This document shows positions 1-7,237 of a stretch of 64,000 bases of DNA, one piece after another. Below the pieces are notes generated by a model, which ran no database searches, was not told where the DNA came from, and saw only the letters and a list, made by a program, of their open reading frames with translations. The translations under genes were made by a program, and so were the position numbers. This DNA comes from Ancylobacter koreensis (GTDB lineage: Bacteria > Pseudomonadota > Alphaproteobacteria > Rhizobiales > Xanthobacteraceae). The stretch's first letter is position 1. Every line of letters starts with the position of its first letter. The DNA lies in assembly GCF_023016525.1 (NCBI RefSeq), contig NZ_JALKCG010000001.1, positions 372,001-436,000 of the forward strand, in the 5' to 3' direction.

Positions 1-387
1 AAGGCGAAGGGCGCGCGGCAGGCCGAGCATTTTCCCCGCGACCACCGGCCCTGGGGCTGGTTCGAGACGCTGGCGCTCGGCGAGCGCTTCCAGGTCAAGC
101 GCATCGTCGTGCATCCGGGCGCGGCGCTGTCGCTGCAGAGCCACTTCCACCGCGCCGAACACTGGATCGTGGTGTCGGGCACGGCGCGGGTGACGGTGAA
201 CGAGGAGGTGCGGCTCGTCGCCGAGAACCAGTCCATCTACGTGCCGCTCGGCGCCGTCCACCGCATGGAGAACCCCGGCAAGGTGCCGATGGTGCTGATC
301 GAGGTGCAGACCGGCACCTATCTCGGCGAGGACGACATCGTACGCTACGAGGACGTCTACGCGCGCGGACAGGGAGCGAAGGGCTGA
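1..387 (+). CDS. Mannose-1-phosphate guanylyltransferase / mannose-6-phosphate isomerase, C-terminal part (5' truncated)
   Basis: The frame is open from base 1 and ends at a TGA at 385-387, leaving the last 128 residues. The sequence is the cupin (type II phosphomannose isomerase) domain that closes the bifunctional ManC/XanB/AlgA enzymes. The RPWGWFETL opening, the HPGAALSLQSHFHRAEHW metal-site strand and the later VPLGAVHRMENPG strand are all present. The family makes GDP-mannose for surface polysaccharide. The glycosyltransferase 40 bases downstream on the same strand fits a polysaccharide locus extending to the left. The nucleotidyltransferase half is outside the window, so bifunctionality is inferred. 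Confidence 0.88.
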   Translation, partial: KAKGARQAEHFPRDHRPWGWFETLALGERFQVKRIVVHPGAALSLQSHFHRAEHWIVVSGTARVTVNEEVRLVAENQSIYVPLGAVHRMENPGKVPMVLIEVQTGTYLGEDDIVRYEDVYARGQGAKG

Positions 388-427
388 TCGCGATGCCCGG
401 CACCCGCGCACCGGCCGGGGGGCGCCG

Positions 428-1591
428 ATGCGCAGGATGAGGCGACGCCTCGCCCGGCTGCTGTGCCGGCGCGCGAACTGCCCGCCGGGGCAGGTCGTGC
501 CGTGCTGGCTCTACCGCCCGCGCCGGCCGGCCGGCCTCGACGTCGTCGGCTATCTGCGCTCCGAGATCGGGCTCGGTGAGGCCGCGAGGCTGATCGTCGG
601 CGCACTCGACGCTGTGGCCATGCCCACGAGCCTCATCGACATCCCGCTGCCCGGCCGCGATTCGGAGCACGCGCTCGACGCCCGCATCGGCGCGCCGGAA
701 CGGCACGCGGCGGCGCTGTCGATCTCGGGCCTCAGCGAGATGCCCTCCTTCGCGGCGCGGCTGTGCCGGGCGCAGGCGAACATCCTCTACCCGTTCTGGG
801 AATTGCCGACCTTTCCGCCGGAGTGGCTGCCGGCCTTTTCGCGTTTCGACGCGCTGTGGGCACCCTCGCGCTTCGTACGCGATGCGCTCGCCGCCGGCCA
901 GCCGCGCCCCGTCGCGCTCGTGCCGCAGCCCGTGGCGCTGCCCGACGAGCCGCCGCCGCCAGCCGCTTTCAAGGGGCCGCTGCGTATATTGACCTTCTTC
1001 GACTACGAATCGGCAATGGTGCGCAAGAACCCGCAGGCCGCCATCGCCGCGTTCCGCCTCGCCTTTCCCGCCGGAACCGAGGATGTGCGGCTGATCGTCA
1101 AGACACGCGGCGCCTCCGAGCCGCAGCCGCGCGCCGAGCTGGCGGCGCTGGCGGCGCGCGATCCCCGCGTCGAGATCATCGACGGCACCATCGCGCGCGC
1201 GGCGATGGACGCGCTGCTCCACAGCTGCGACGTGTTTCTCTCGCTGCACCGCTCGGAAGGCTTCGGCCTCGGCGCGGCGGAGGCACTGGCGCGGGGCAAG
1301 GCGGTGGTGACGACCGATTTCGGCGGCACCTGCGATTTCATCACGCCGCAGACCGGCTATCCCGTGCAGTTCCGCACCATTCCCGTGCCGCCGGAGGCCT
1401 ATTTCAGCACGCAGGGCAGCCACTGGGCCGACCCGTTCCCCGAGCATGCCGCGCAGACGCTGCGGGCCATCCACGACGACCCCGCCGCCGCCGCCGCCAA
1501 GGCGCGGGCCGGCTACGCGCTGCTGCGCGAGAACCACTCCTTCGCGGCGGTCGGCGCGCGCATCGACGCGCTGCTGAAAACGCTCGGCTGA
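428..1591 (+). CDS. Glycosyltransferase, GT-B fold (GT4-like)
   Basis: This 387-residue cytoplasmic protein has the C-terminal Rossmann half of GT-B retaining glycosyltransferases. An EX7E nucleotide-sugar signature is visible at Glu277-Glu285 (EGFGLGAAEALARG), followed by a TTDFGGTCDFI loop. The N-terminal half contains GYLRSEIGLGEAARL, a segment seen in sugar-nucleotide glycosyltransferases of exopolysaccharide clusters. The first 25 residues are Arg-rich and the start is uncertain; a later start is possible. It follows the GDP-mannose gene closely and probably uses that or a related donor to build surface polysaccharide. The acceptor is unknown. Confidence 0.8.
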   Translation: MRRMRRRLARLLCRRANCPPGQVVPCWLYRPRRPAGLDVVGYLRSEIGLGEAARLIVGALDAVAMPTSLIDIPLPGRDSEHALDARIGAPERHAAALSISGLSEMPSFAARLCRAQANILYPFWELPTFPPEWLPAFSRFDALWAPSRFVRDALAAGQPRPVALVPQPVALPDEPPPPAAFKGPLRILTFFDYESAMVRKNPQAAIAAFRLAFPAGTEDVRLIVKTRGASEPQPRAELAALAARDPRVEIIDGTIARAAMDALLHSCDVFLSLHRSEGFGLGAAEALARGKAVVTTDFGGTCDFITPQTGYPVQFRTIPVPPEAYFSTQGSHWADPFPEHAAQTLRAIHDDPAAAAAKARAGYALLRENHSFAAVGARIDALLKTLG

Positions 1592-1609
1592 GACCCCGCC
1601 CGGTTCCGT

Positions 1610-3367
1610 TCAGACGGCGGCTGCCAGCGCCGCCCGCCAGCCGCCCTCGCCGGTGATGTCGCGCGCGCCGACCAAGGCATGCGGCTCGCACAGGAAGCCC
1701 TTCACCATGCTGCCATCCTCCAGCGTCACCGTGCCGATGGCGAGCGGGGCGGGCACCCCGGCCATGAAATCGCCGAAGGCGGCACGCGGCAGCGCCCACA
1801 CCTCCACCGCGATGGCGGCGCCCCCCTCATGCGCCCGCACCAGCCCCGGCCGCGCCGGCGGCCCGCCGGGCAGCGCGTAAAGACGGTAGCAGGGCGCCGT
1901 GCGGACGCTCGCCAGAAACCGCCCGCCGCGCGCGGAAAGCTCGTGATTGAGGGGCAGGCCGGACATGTGGGCGCCGCAGACGGCGAGGGCGATCTCGTCC
2001 GGCCCCGGCCCCTCGCTTTCCTCCCGTTCCGCCGTGCCACCCCTCTCTATGGCGCGTGCGAGGGCGGCGGCGCGGGCATCCTCGCCCGCGCGGGCCAGCA
2101 CGGTGAGGCTGCCGGGACGCCCGTCGCCGCGCGGGCCGGTCGGCACGGCGATGCCGCACAGGTCGAGCAGGTTGACGAAATTGGTGTAGGTGCCGAGCCG
2201 GGCGTTCGGGCCGATGGGATCTGCGGCGATCTCCGCCAGCGTGACGAAGCAGGGCATGGTCGGCACGCAGACGAGCGAGGCCGCGCCCAGCACCCCCGCA
2301 CACCGGCGCCGCAGTTCCTGCAGCCGGTAGAGGCCGCGAAAGGCGTCGACCGCGCTCTTCTTCACGCCGCCGGCAAGGATGGCGCGGGTGACGGGATGCA
2401 GCGTCTCCGGCGCGTCGAAGAACCGCTCGCCCACGGCGGCGAGGCGCTCGGCCACCCACGGGCCGGCATAGAGCATGTCGGCCACGGCATAGAAGGGCGC
2501 GAAGTCGACGCGGCGGACCTGCCCGCCGAGCGCCGCGACGCGCTCCAGCGTCTCCTCGAAATACGCCGCCTGCGCGGTGTCGCCGAAGGTGCGCAGGCTC
2601 GCCGCGTCGGGAGCGACGACCTCGAAGGCCGGCGGCAGCGGCGAGAGGCGCCGGCGCGGCAGCGGGCGCGACCACGGGTCGGCCGGATCGTAGCCGGCGG
2701 TGAGTTCGAACAGCTCCCACGCCTCCGCGACGCTGGGGGCGAAGATCGAGATCGTGTCGAGGGTCCGGCAGGCCGGCACCATGCCCGTGGAGGACAGCGC
2801 GCCGAGCGTGGGCTTCAGCCCGACAATGTCGTTCAGTGCGGCGGGCACGCGGCCGGAGCCCGCCGTGTCGGTGCCGAGCGCGAAGGCGACAAGGCCGCGC
2901 GCCACCGCCACCGCCGAGCCGGAGGAGGAGCCGCCCGGCACCAGCGCCGGGTCTATGGCGTTGCGCGGCACCGGATAGGGCGTGCGCACGCCGACGAGGC
3001 CGGTGGCGAACTGGTCGAGATTGGTCTTGCCCAGACAGATCGCCCCCGCCGCGCGCAGCCGCGCCACCGCCCCGGCGTCGGCTTCCGCGACATGGATGAA
3101 GTCCGGGCAGGCCGCCGTCGTCGGCATCAGTGCGACGTCGATATTGTCCTTCACCGCATAGGGAATGCCCCAGAGCGGACGGCCGTCGGGAGTGCCGAGG
3201 GCGCGCGCCTCGCCGAGCGCGGCATGGCGGGCCTCGTAGAGGAAGATGCCGGGATCGGCGAGAGCGTCCAGCCGGCGGAACGCCTCCTCCACCACCGCCT
3301 CGGGGGTGATGCCGCGCGCATAGGCGGCGCGCAGGGACTCCAGCGTGAAGGCGAGGTCGGCGAGCAT
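1610..3367 (-). CDS. atzF: Allophanate hydrolase
   Basis: This 585-residue amidase-signature enzyme should hydrolyse allophanate (urea-1-carboxylate) to ammonia and CO2. The Ser-cisSer-Lys triad is visible: Lys73 in YAVKDN, the GGSSSGS loop at Ser147-149, and the nucleophile Ser171 in GTDTAGSGR. Residues from about 460 onward form the extra C-terminal domain of AtzF-type allophanate hydrolases, including an LPGGPPARPGLVR stretch. No urea carboxylase, biuret hydrolase or cyanurate hydrolase is nearby, so the source of allophanate is not shown. It is divergent from a LysR gene with 135 bases between them, which suggests that regulator controls it. Confidence 0.88.
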   Translation of the reverse strand: MLADLAFTLESLRAAYARGITPEAVVEEAFRRLDALADPGIFLYEARHAALGEARALGTPDGRPLWGIPYAVKDNIDVALMPTTAACPDFIHVAEADAGAVARLRAAGAICLGKTNLDQFATGLVGVRTPYPVPRNAIDPALVPGGSSSGSAVAVARGLVAFALGTDTAGSGRVPAALNDIVGLKPTLGALSSTGMVPACRTLDTISIFAPSVAEAWELFELTAGYDPADPWSRPLPRRRLSPLPPAFEVVAPDAASLRTFGDTAQAAYFEETLERVAALGGQVRRVDFAPFYAVADMLYAGPWVAERLAAVGERFFDAPETLHPVTRAILAGGVKKSAVDAFRGLYRLQELRRRCAGVLGAASLVCVPTMPCFVTLAEIAADPIGPNARLGTYTNFVNLLDLCGIAVPTGPRGDGRPGSLTVLARAGEDARAAALARAIERGGTAEREESEGPGPDEIALAVCGAHMSGLPLNHELSARGGRFLASVRTAPCYRLYALPGGPPARPGLVRAHEGGAAIAVEVWALPRAAFGDFMAGVPAPLAIGTVTLEDGSMVKGFLCEPHALVGARDITGEGGWRAALAAAV

Positions 3368-3502
3368 GGCGGGCCTTGCGGGTTAGAGCCGGGGAGCGGG
3401 CGTATGAGGCCTCCCATCCTGCCCTTGCCGCTGCGTTCGCGAAAACTGCTATGATTTCACCGATGCGGTGCAGGAAATGCACCGGGCAACCGGGAGCCTC
3501 GC

Positions 3503-4414
3503 ATGCGCCACCTCTACTCGCTGCGGCTGATCGAGGCGGTGGCCCGCGCCGGCTCCATGCGCCGGGCGGCGGAAGACGCCAACATCACCGCCTCGGCGCT
3601 GAACCGCCGCATCCGCCGCTTCGAGGCCGAGTTCGGCGCCGAACTGTTCGAACGCCTGCCCGGCGGCGTGAGGCTCAACCCGGCCGGCGAGCTGCTGCTG
3701 CAGCACTACCGCGCAACCCAATCGGACCTTGCCCGCGTGCAGGGGCAGGTGGCGGACCTCTCAGGCGAGCGGCGCGGCCATGTCTCGCTCGCCTGCTCGC
3801 AGGCGCTGCTGCCCTATTTCCTGCCCGAGCAGATCGCCGCCTACCGCGCCGACCATCCCGGCGTGACTTTTTCCGTCAAGGTGCGCGACCGCGCCGAGGC
3901 GGAGGCCGAGCTCGCCTCCTATGCAAGCGACCTCGCCCTCGTCTTCGAGCCGATCTATCTCGTCGACTTCGAGGTGATCGAGACCGTGCCGCAGCCGGTG
4001 CACGCCATCATGGCGGCCGACCATCCGCTGGCGGCCAAGGTCGAGCTCCGGCTGCGCGACTGCCTGGACGGGCCGCATGTGGCGCCGGCGGCGCGCTATG
4101 GCGTGCGGCATCTGCTCGACTTCGCCGCCCGCCGGGGCGCCCGAAGGGTGGCCCCCATCGTCGAGACGGAGAGCTTCGAGCTGATCCGCCACTACGTGCT
4201 GCACGAGCGGGCGGTGGGCTTCCAGATCCCCATCGGGCTGCGCGACACGCGCGACGGCACGCTGGTGTTCCGCCCCATCGCCGAGCGCGACGTCCCGGTG
4301 GGCAACCTCTTCCTCGGCCAGATGCGCGGGCGCGCGCTGCCGGTCGCCTCGGCGCGCTTCGCCCGCCGCCTTGCCGCCGCGCTGAAGGCGCTGCCGGAAC
4401 CACCGGCCGGCTAG
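3503..4414 (+). CDS. LysR family transcriptional regulator
   Basis: This 303-residue protein has the LysR layout. A winged helix-turn-helix at about residues 3-62 (LRLIEAVARAGSMRRAAEDA, then SALNRRIRRFEAEFGAELFER) is followed by a periplasmic-binding-protein-like co-inducer domain from about residue 90. The ATG has GGGAG seven bases upstream. It diverges from the allophanate hydrolase gene and ends two bases before the stop of the convergent GlxA-type regulator. By LysR precedent it would act on the shared 135-base gap, possibly in response to a nitrogen compound. The ligand is unknown. Confidence 0.88.
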   Translation: MRHLYSLRLIEAVARAGSMRRAAEDANITASALNRRIRRFEAEFGAELFERLPGGVRLNPAGELLLQHYRATQSDLARVQGQVADLSGERRGHVSLACSQALLPYFLPEQIAAYRADHPGVTFSVKVRDRAEAEAELASYASDLALVFEPIYLVDFEVIETVPQPVHAIMAADHPLAAKVELRLRDCLDGPHVAPAARYGVRHLLDFAARRGARRVAPIVETESFELIRHYVLHERAVGFQIPIGLRDTRDGTLVFRPIAERDVPVGNLFLGQMRGRALPVASARFARRLAAALKALPEPPAG

Positions 4415-4416
4415 CC

Positions 4417-5403
4417 TCAGGCGTCCTCCATCTCCTCGCCGGCAGGGACGGGCGGCTCGCCCCTTTGCCCGCGCGCCTGCCGGCGGATCACCTGCGGCGG
4501 CTGGCCGAAGGCGCGCAGGAAGGCGCGGCGCATGCGGTCGCGGTCGGCGAAGCCGGTCTGGCGCGCCACCGTGTCGATCGGGTGGGAGGTGTCCTCCATC
4601 AGGGTGCGCGCCGCCTCCAGCCGCAGATTTTCCACCGCCTTGGCCGGCGACTGGCCGGTCTCGGCGTGGAAGGCGCGGCTGAACTGGCGCGGCGAGAGAT
4701 GGGCGACCTCGGCGAGGTCCTCGACGGCGAGCCGGCTCGACAGGTTCCGCCGCGCGAAGGTGAGCACCTTCTGGATGCGGTCGGAGCTGGGCTCCAGCTC
4801 CAGCAGCGAGGAGAACTGCGACTGCCCGCCGGCGCGGCGATGATAGAGCACCAGCTTGCGGGCGATGCTGCGCGCCACTTCCGTGCCGAGGTCCTCCTCG
4901 ATCAGCGCGAGGGCAAGGTCGATGCCCGCGCTCATGCCGGCGGAAGTCCACACCGGGCCGTCGGCGATGAAGATGCGGTCCTCCTCCACCTTCACGGCGG
5001 GATAGCGCTGCTGGAGCTCGCGCGCGCGCATCCAGTGCGTCGTGGCGCGCCGCCCGTCGAGCAGGCCGGCGGCGGCCAGCGTGAAGGCGCCGAGGCAGGG
5101 CCCGGCGAGGCGACGCGTCTGCCCCGCGAGGCGGCGCACGAATTCGACCGTCGCAACCTCCGCCTCCTCCATGCTGGCGCCGACGACGAGGAGATCGAAG
5201 CGTCCCTCGCCGGGCGGCGCGGTCATCACCGAGAAGCCCTGCGAGGTGAGCACCGGCCCGCCCTGCCCGGACACGAAGTCGAGCGCGTAGGGCGCGGGCT
5301 CGCCGCGGTAGGCGGCCTGCGCATTGGCGATCTCGAAGGCGGTGCTGATGGCGAAGCCCATCGGCGAGTAGCCCGCGCTGATGATGAAACCGACGCGGCG
5401 CAT
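4417..5403 (-). CDS. GlxA family transcriptional regulator (DJ-1/PfpI-like domain plus AraC HTH)
   Basis: This 328-residue protein begins MRRVGFIISAGYSPMGF. Residues about 1-190 form a DJ-1/PfpI (class I amidotransferase-like) domain with the GPCLGAFTLAAAG nucleophile elbow. Residues about 215-315 are a double AraC helix-turn-helix (LAEVAHLSPRQFSRAF, then IDTVARQTGFADRDRMRRAF). The frame stays open far upstream, but the ATG at 5401-5403 matches the family start, and the longer version would run through the divergent dehydrogenase gene. An inverted repeat at 5414-5447 lies just upstream and is a likely operator. Relatives regulate amine, betaine or amino-acid catabolism; here the target may be the divergent SDR gene. 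Confidence 0.88.
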   Translation of the reverse strand: MRRVGFIISAGYSPMGFAISTAFEIANAQAAYRGEPAPYALDFVSGQGGPVLTSQGFSVMTAPPGEGRFDLLVVGASMEEAEVATVEFVRRLAGQTRRLAGPCLGAFTLAAAGLLDGRRATTHWMRARELQQRYPAVKVEEDRIFIADGPVWTSAGMSAGIDLALALIEEDLGTEVARSIARKLVLYHRRAGGQSQFSSLLELEPSSDRIQKVLTFARRNLSSRLAVEDLAEVAHLSPRQFSRAFHAETGQSPAKAVENLRLEAARTLMEDTSHPIDTVARQTGFADRDRMRRAFLRAFGQPPQVIRRQARGQRGEPPVPAGEEMEDA

Positions 5404-5413
5404 GGCACGCTCC

Positions 5414-5447
5414 CGAATGTCCTTAATTGCCGTATATATGACATTCG
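5414..5447. promoter_or_regulatory. Inverted repeat operator between GlxA-type regulator and SDR gene
   Basis: CGAATGTC at 5414-5421 is repeated inverted as GACATTCG at 5440-5447, with an 18-base AT-rich spacer containing TATATAT. In this GC-rich genome such an AT patch inside a perfect 8-base dyad, placed between divergent start codons, suggests overlapping promoters with a regulator site. Binding by the adjacent GlxA-type protein is inferred. Confidence 0.5.
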
Positions 5448-5511
5448 AGACGCGCTTCGGCAAGCCTATGTTCCCTGCAACGCCCGCTGGCGGGCCAGAT
5501 GGAGAACGACC

Positions 5512-6309
5512 ATGAGCATTCACAAGGGCATCGCCCTCGTCACCGGCGCCTCGGGCGGCATCGGCGCCCTCTATGCCGAGCGGCTGGCCCGGCGCGGCCA
5601 CGACCTCATACTGGTGGCGCGCAATGTCGAGCGCCTTCAGGCGGTCGCCCGGCGCATCACCGACGACACCGGCCGGTCGGTCAATGTGATCGGCGCGGAT
5701 CTCGGCAAGGCCGAGGATCTGGCCGGCATCGAGGCGCTGCTGCGCGAGAATGCCGGCATCGAAGTGCTGGTCAACAATGCCGGCTTCGGCTCGGCCGCCC
5801 CGCTGCTCGACGCCGACGTCGCGCGCATGCAGGAGATGATCGACCTCAACGTGACGGCGCTGACACGCCTCACCTATGCCGCCGTGCCCGGCTTCGTGGC
5901 GCGCGGCCATGGCGCGGTGATCAACATCTCTTCCATCGTGGCGATCGCCCCGGAACTGCTGAACGGCGTCTACGGTGCCAGCAAGGCCTATGTGCTGACG
6001 CTCACCCTCTCGCTCCAGCACGAGCTGGCGGGCAAGGGCGTGCGCGTGCAGGCCGTTCTGCCCGGCGCCACCGCCACCGAGTTCTGGGACGTCGCGGGCA
6101 TTGGCGGCCATGGCAACCTGCCGCAGGACTGGGTGATGAGCGCGGCCGATCTCGTCGACGCGGCGCTGGCCGGCTTCGACGCCGGCGAGGTCGTCACCAT
6201 CCCGCCGCTGCAGGACGGCGGCGAATGGGACGCCTATGAGGCGGCGCGCCGGGCGATGTCCGGCCATCTCAGCGTCGCCACCCCGGCGCCGCGCTACAAG
6301 GCGGCCTGA
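5512..6309 (+). CDS. Short-chain dehydrogenase/reductase (SDR)
   Basis: This 265-residue classical SDR has the TGASGGIG nucleotide-binding motif near residue 12 and NNAGFG near residue 87. The catalytic Ser lies in INISSIV, and the active-site YGASKAY supplies the Tyr and Lys. The ATG at 5512 has GGAGAACG upstream; the frame is open much further upstream, but that stretch is antisense to the GlxA-type gene. It should reduce a carbonyl or oxidise an alcohol with NAD(P). The substrate is unknown. It diverges from the regulator across a 108-base gap holding an inverted repeat. Confidence 0.88.
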   Translation: MSIHKGIALVTGASGGIGALYAERLARRGHDLILVARNVERLQAVARRITDDTGRSVNVIGADLGKAEDLAGIEALLRENAGIEVLVNNAGFGSAAPLLDADVARMQEMIDLNVTALTRLTYAAVPGFVARGHGAVINISSIVAIAPELLNGVYGASKAYVLTLTLSLQHELAGKGVRVQAVLPGATATEFWDVAGIGGHGNLPQDWVMSAADLVDAALAGFDAGEVVTIPPLQDGGEWDAYEAARRAMSGHLSVATPAPRYKAA

Positions 6310-6357
6310 CCCGTCTTCGATGAGGGGCGGATGCACGGGCACCCGCCCCGCCGGGAT

Positions 6358-6873
6358 TTACGGCGCGCAGCCCTGCAGCGCCCGCGCCCGCGAGCCCAGC
6401 GTGTCGAACTGGCCGCCGGCATAGATCAGCGGGTGAAGCGGGCCCTCCGGCAGATGGATGGCCACCACCCGGCCGAGGAAGATGGTGTGGCTGTGCACGC
6501 TCACCTTCTCCGCCAGCTCGCAGTCGAAACTCGCCAGCGCCCCGACGAGGGCCGGCGCGCCGGTCGTGAGCGCGCGCCACTCATGGGTGCTGAAGCGCGC
6601 ATGGCGCAGCGCCGAGGACGAGAACGCCTTGGCCAGCTCCACCTCCGGTTCGCCCAGCAGGTTGACGCAGAACGAGCCGGAACGGTCGATGACGTCGTGG
6701 CACGACACGCTGCGGTTCACGCAGACGAGCAGCGTCGGCGTCGGGTCGGCCGCGACCGACGTGACCGACGTGGCGACGAAGCCGTGCGGCTGGCCCTCGT
6801 CGAGGGTGGTGATCACGGACACGCCGGCCGCGAGGCGGCGCATGCCCTGTTTGAAATCGGCTGGATCGATCAT
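6358..6873 (-). CDS. Flavin reductase family protein (FMN/FAD:NAD(P)H reductase)
   Basis: This 171-residue protein of the flavin_reduct domain family (HpaC/NtaB/EmoB type) starts MIDPADFKQGMRRLAAGVSVIT. It carries the VATSVTSVAADPTPTLLVCVN flavin-binding segment and the HTIFLGRVVAI strand near the C-terminus. These enzymes reduce free flavin with NAD(P)H and hand it to two-component monooxygenases. The ATG at 6871-6873 has GGAG six bases upstream; the frame continues far upstream but loses similarity. A canonical sigma-54 promoter lies on the same strand at 6947-6962. The two LLM monooxygenases in this island are the obvious recipients of reduced flavin. Confidence 0.87.
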   Translation of the reverse strand: MIDPADFKQGMRRLAAGVSVITTLDEGQPHGFVATSVTSVAADPTPTLLVCVNRSVSCHDVIDRSGSFCVNLLGEPEVELAKAFSSSALRHARFSTHEWRALTTGAPALVGALASFDCELAEKVSVHSHTIFLGRVVAIHLPEGPLHPLIYAGGQFDTLGSRARALQGCAP

Positions 6874-6946
6874 GACGAACTCCACGTCGCGGCCCACCGG
6901 CCGCATTGGGGCCGTCCTGTGCGGTCGGCCCCGTGGCGGGTCCTTG

Positions 6947-6962
6947 CGCAAGTCGCGTGCCA
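6947..6962 (-). promoter_or_regulatory. Sigma-54 promoter for the flavin reductase gene
   Basis: Read on the minus strand the sequence is TGGCACG-CGAC-TTGCG, a full match to the -24/-12 consensus TGGCACG-N4-TTGC. It lies 74 bases upstream of the flavin reductase ATG, reading toward it. Confidence 0.8.
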
Positions 6963-7183
6963 GCGGCTCCGGCACGGGAAATCGCCCGTTTTCCGGCGCC
7001 GCGTCTCGCCGCCGGCTGCGACAATGTCGCTGATGTGAGACGCGCGGACCCGCTCGGCGGGCGCGCCGCGCGACCCCGGAGCCGCGCCGGAAGACGCCGC
7101 CGCGCGCGCGAATCCAGCGCCCATGCGGGCTCCCGCCCGCCCCGCTTCCCCGGGCCCACGCGGGCATGCTTCGCGCGGGCTGG

Positions 7184-7199
7184 TGGCATGGCTCTTGCG
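7184..7199 (+). promoter_or_regulatory. Sigma-54 promoter for the aldehyde dehydrogenase gene
   Basis: TGGCATG-GCTC-TTGCG matches the -24/-12 consensus with exact GG/GC spacing. It lies 38 bases upstream of the ATG at 7238, in the right orientation. Confidence 0.82.
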
Positions 7200-7237
7200 G
7201 TCTGTTCCCATCCCTTTCGTTTTCCGAAAGTACGGTC

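Larger units (their letters stand above)
6874..7237. promoter_or_regulatory. Divergent control region with candidate activator sites
   Basis: This 364-base gap between flavin reductase and aldehyde dehydrogenase contains no credible gene. Two sigma-54 promoters point outward (6947-6962 minus, 7184-7199 plus). Between them are GCGTCTC at 7001-7007 and its inverse GAGACGC at 7037-7043. The latter belongs to TGTGAGAC with a degenerate left half (TCGCT-GATG-TGAGA, 7027-7040), resembling the island-wide TCTCA-N4-TGAGA dyad. Confidence 0.55.

Noticed and set aside
3376..5511. 977-codon plus-strand frame ahead of the SDR
   Set aside because: Only its last 265 codons show SDR motifs; the rest is antisense to the GlxA-type regulator and a different frame of the LysR gene.
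5404..6342. N-terminal extension of the GlxA-type regulator to 641 residues
   Set aside because: The extension is antisense to the SDR gene and has no domain character; the ATG at 5401-5403 gives the family start.
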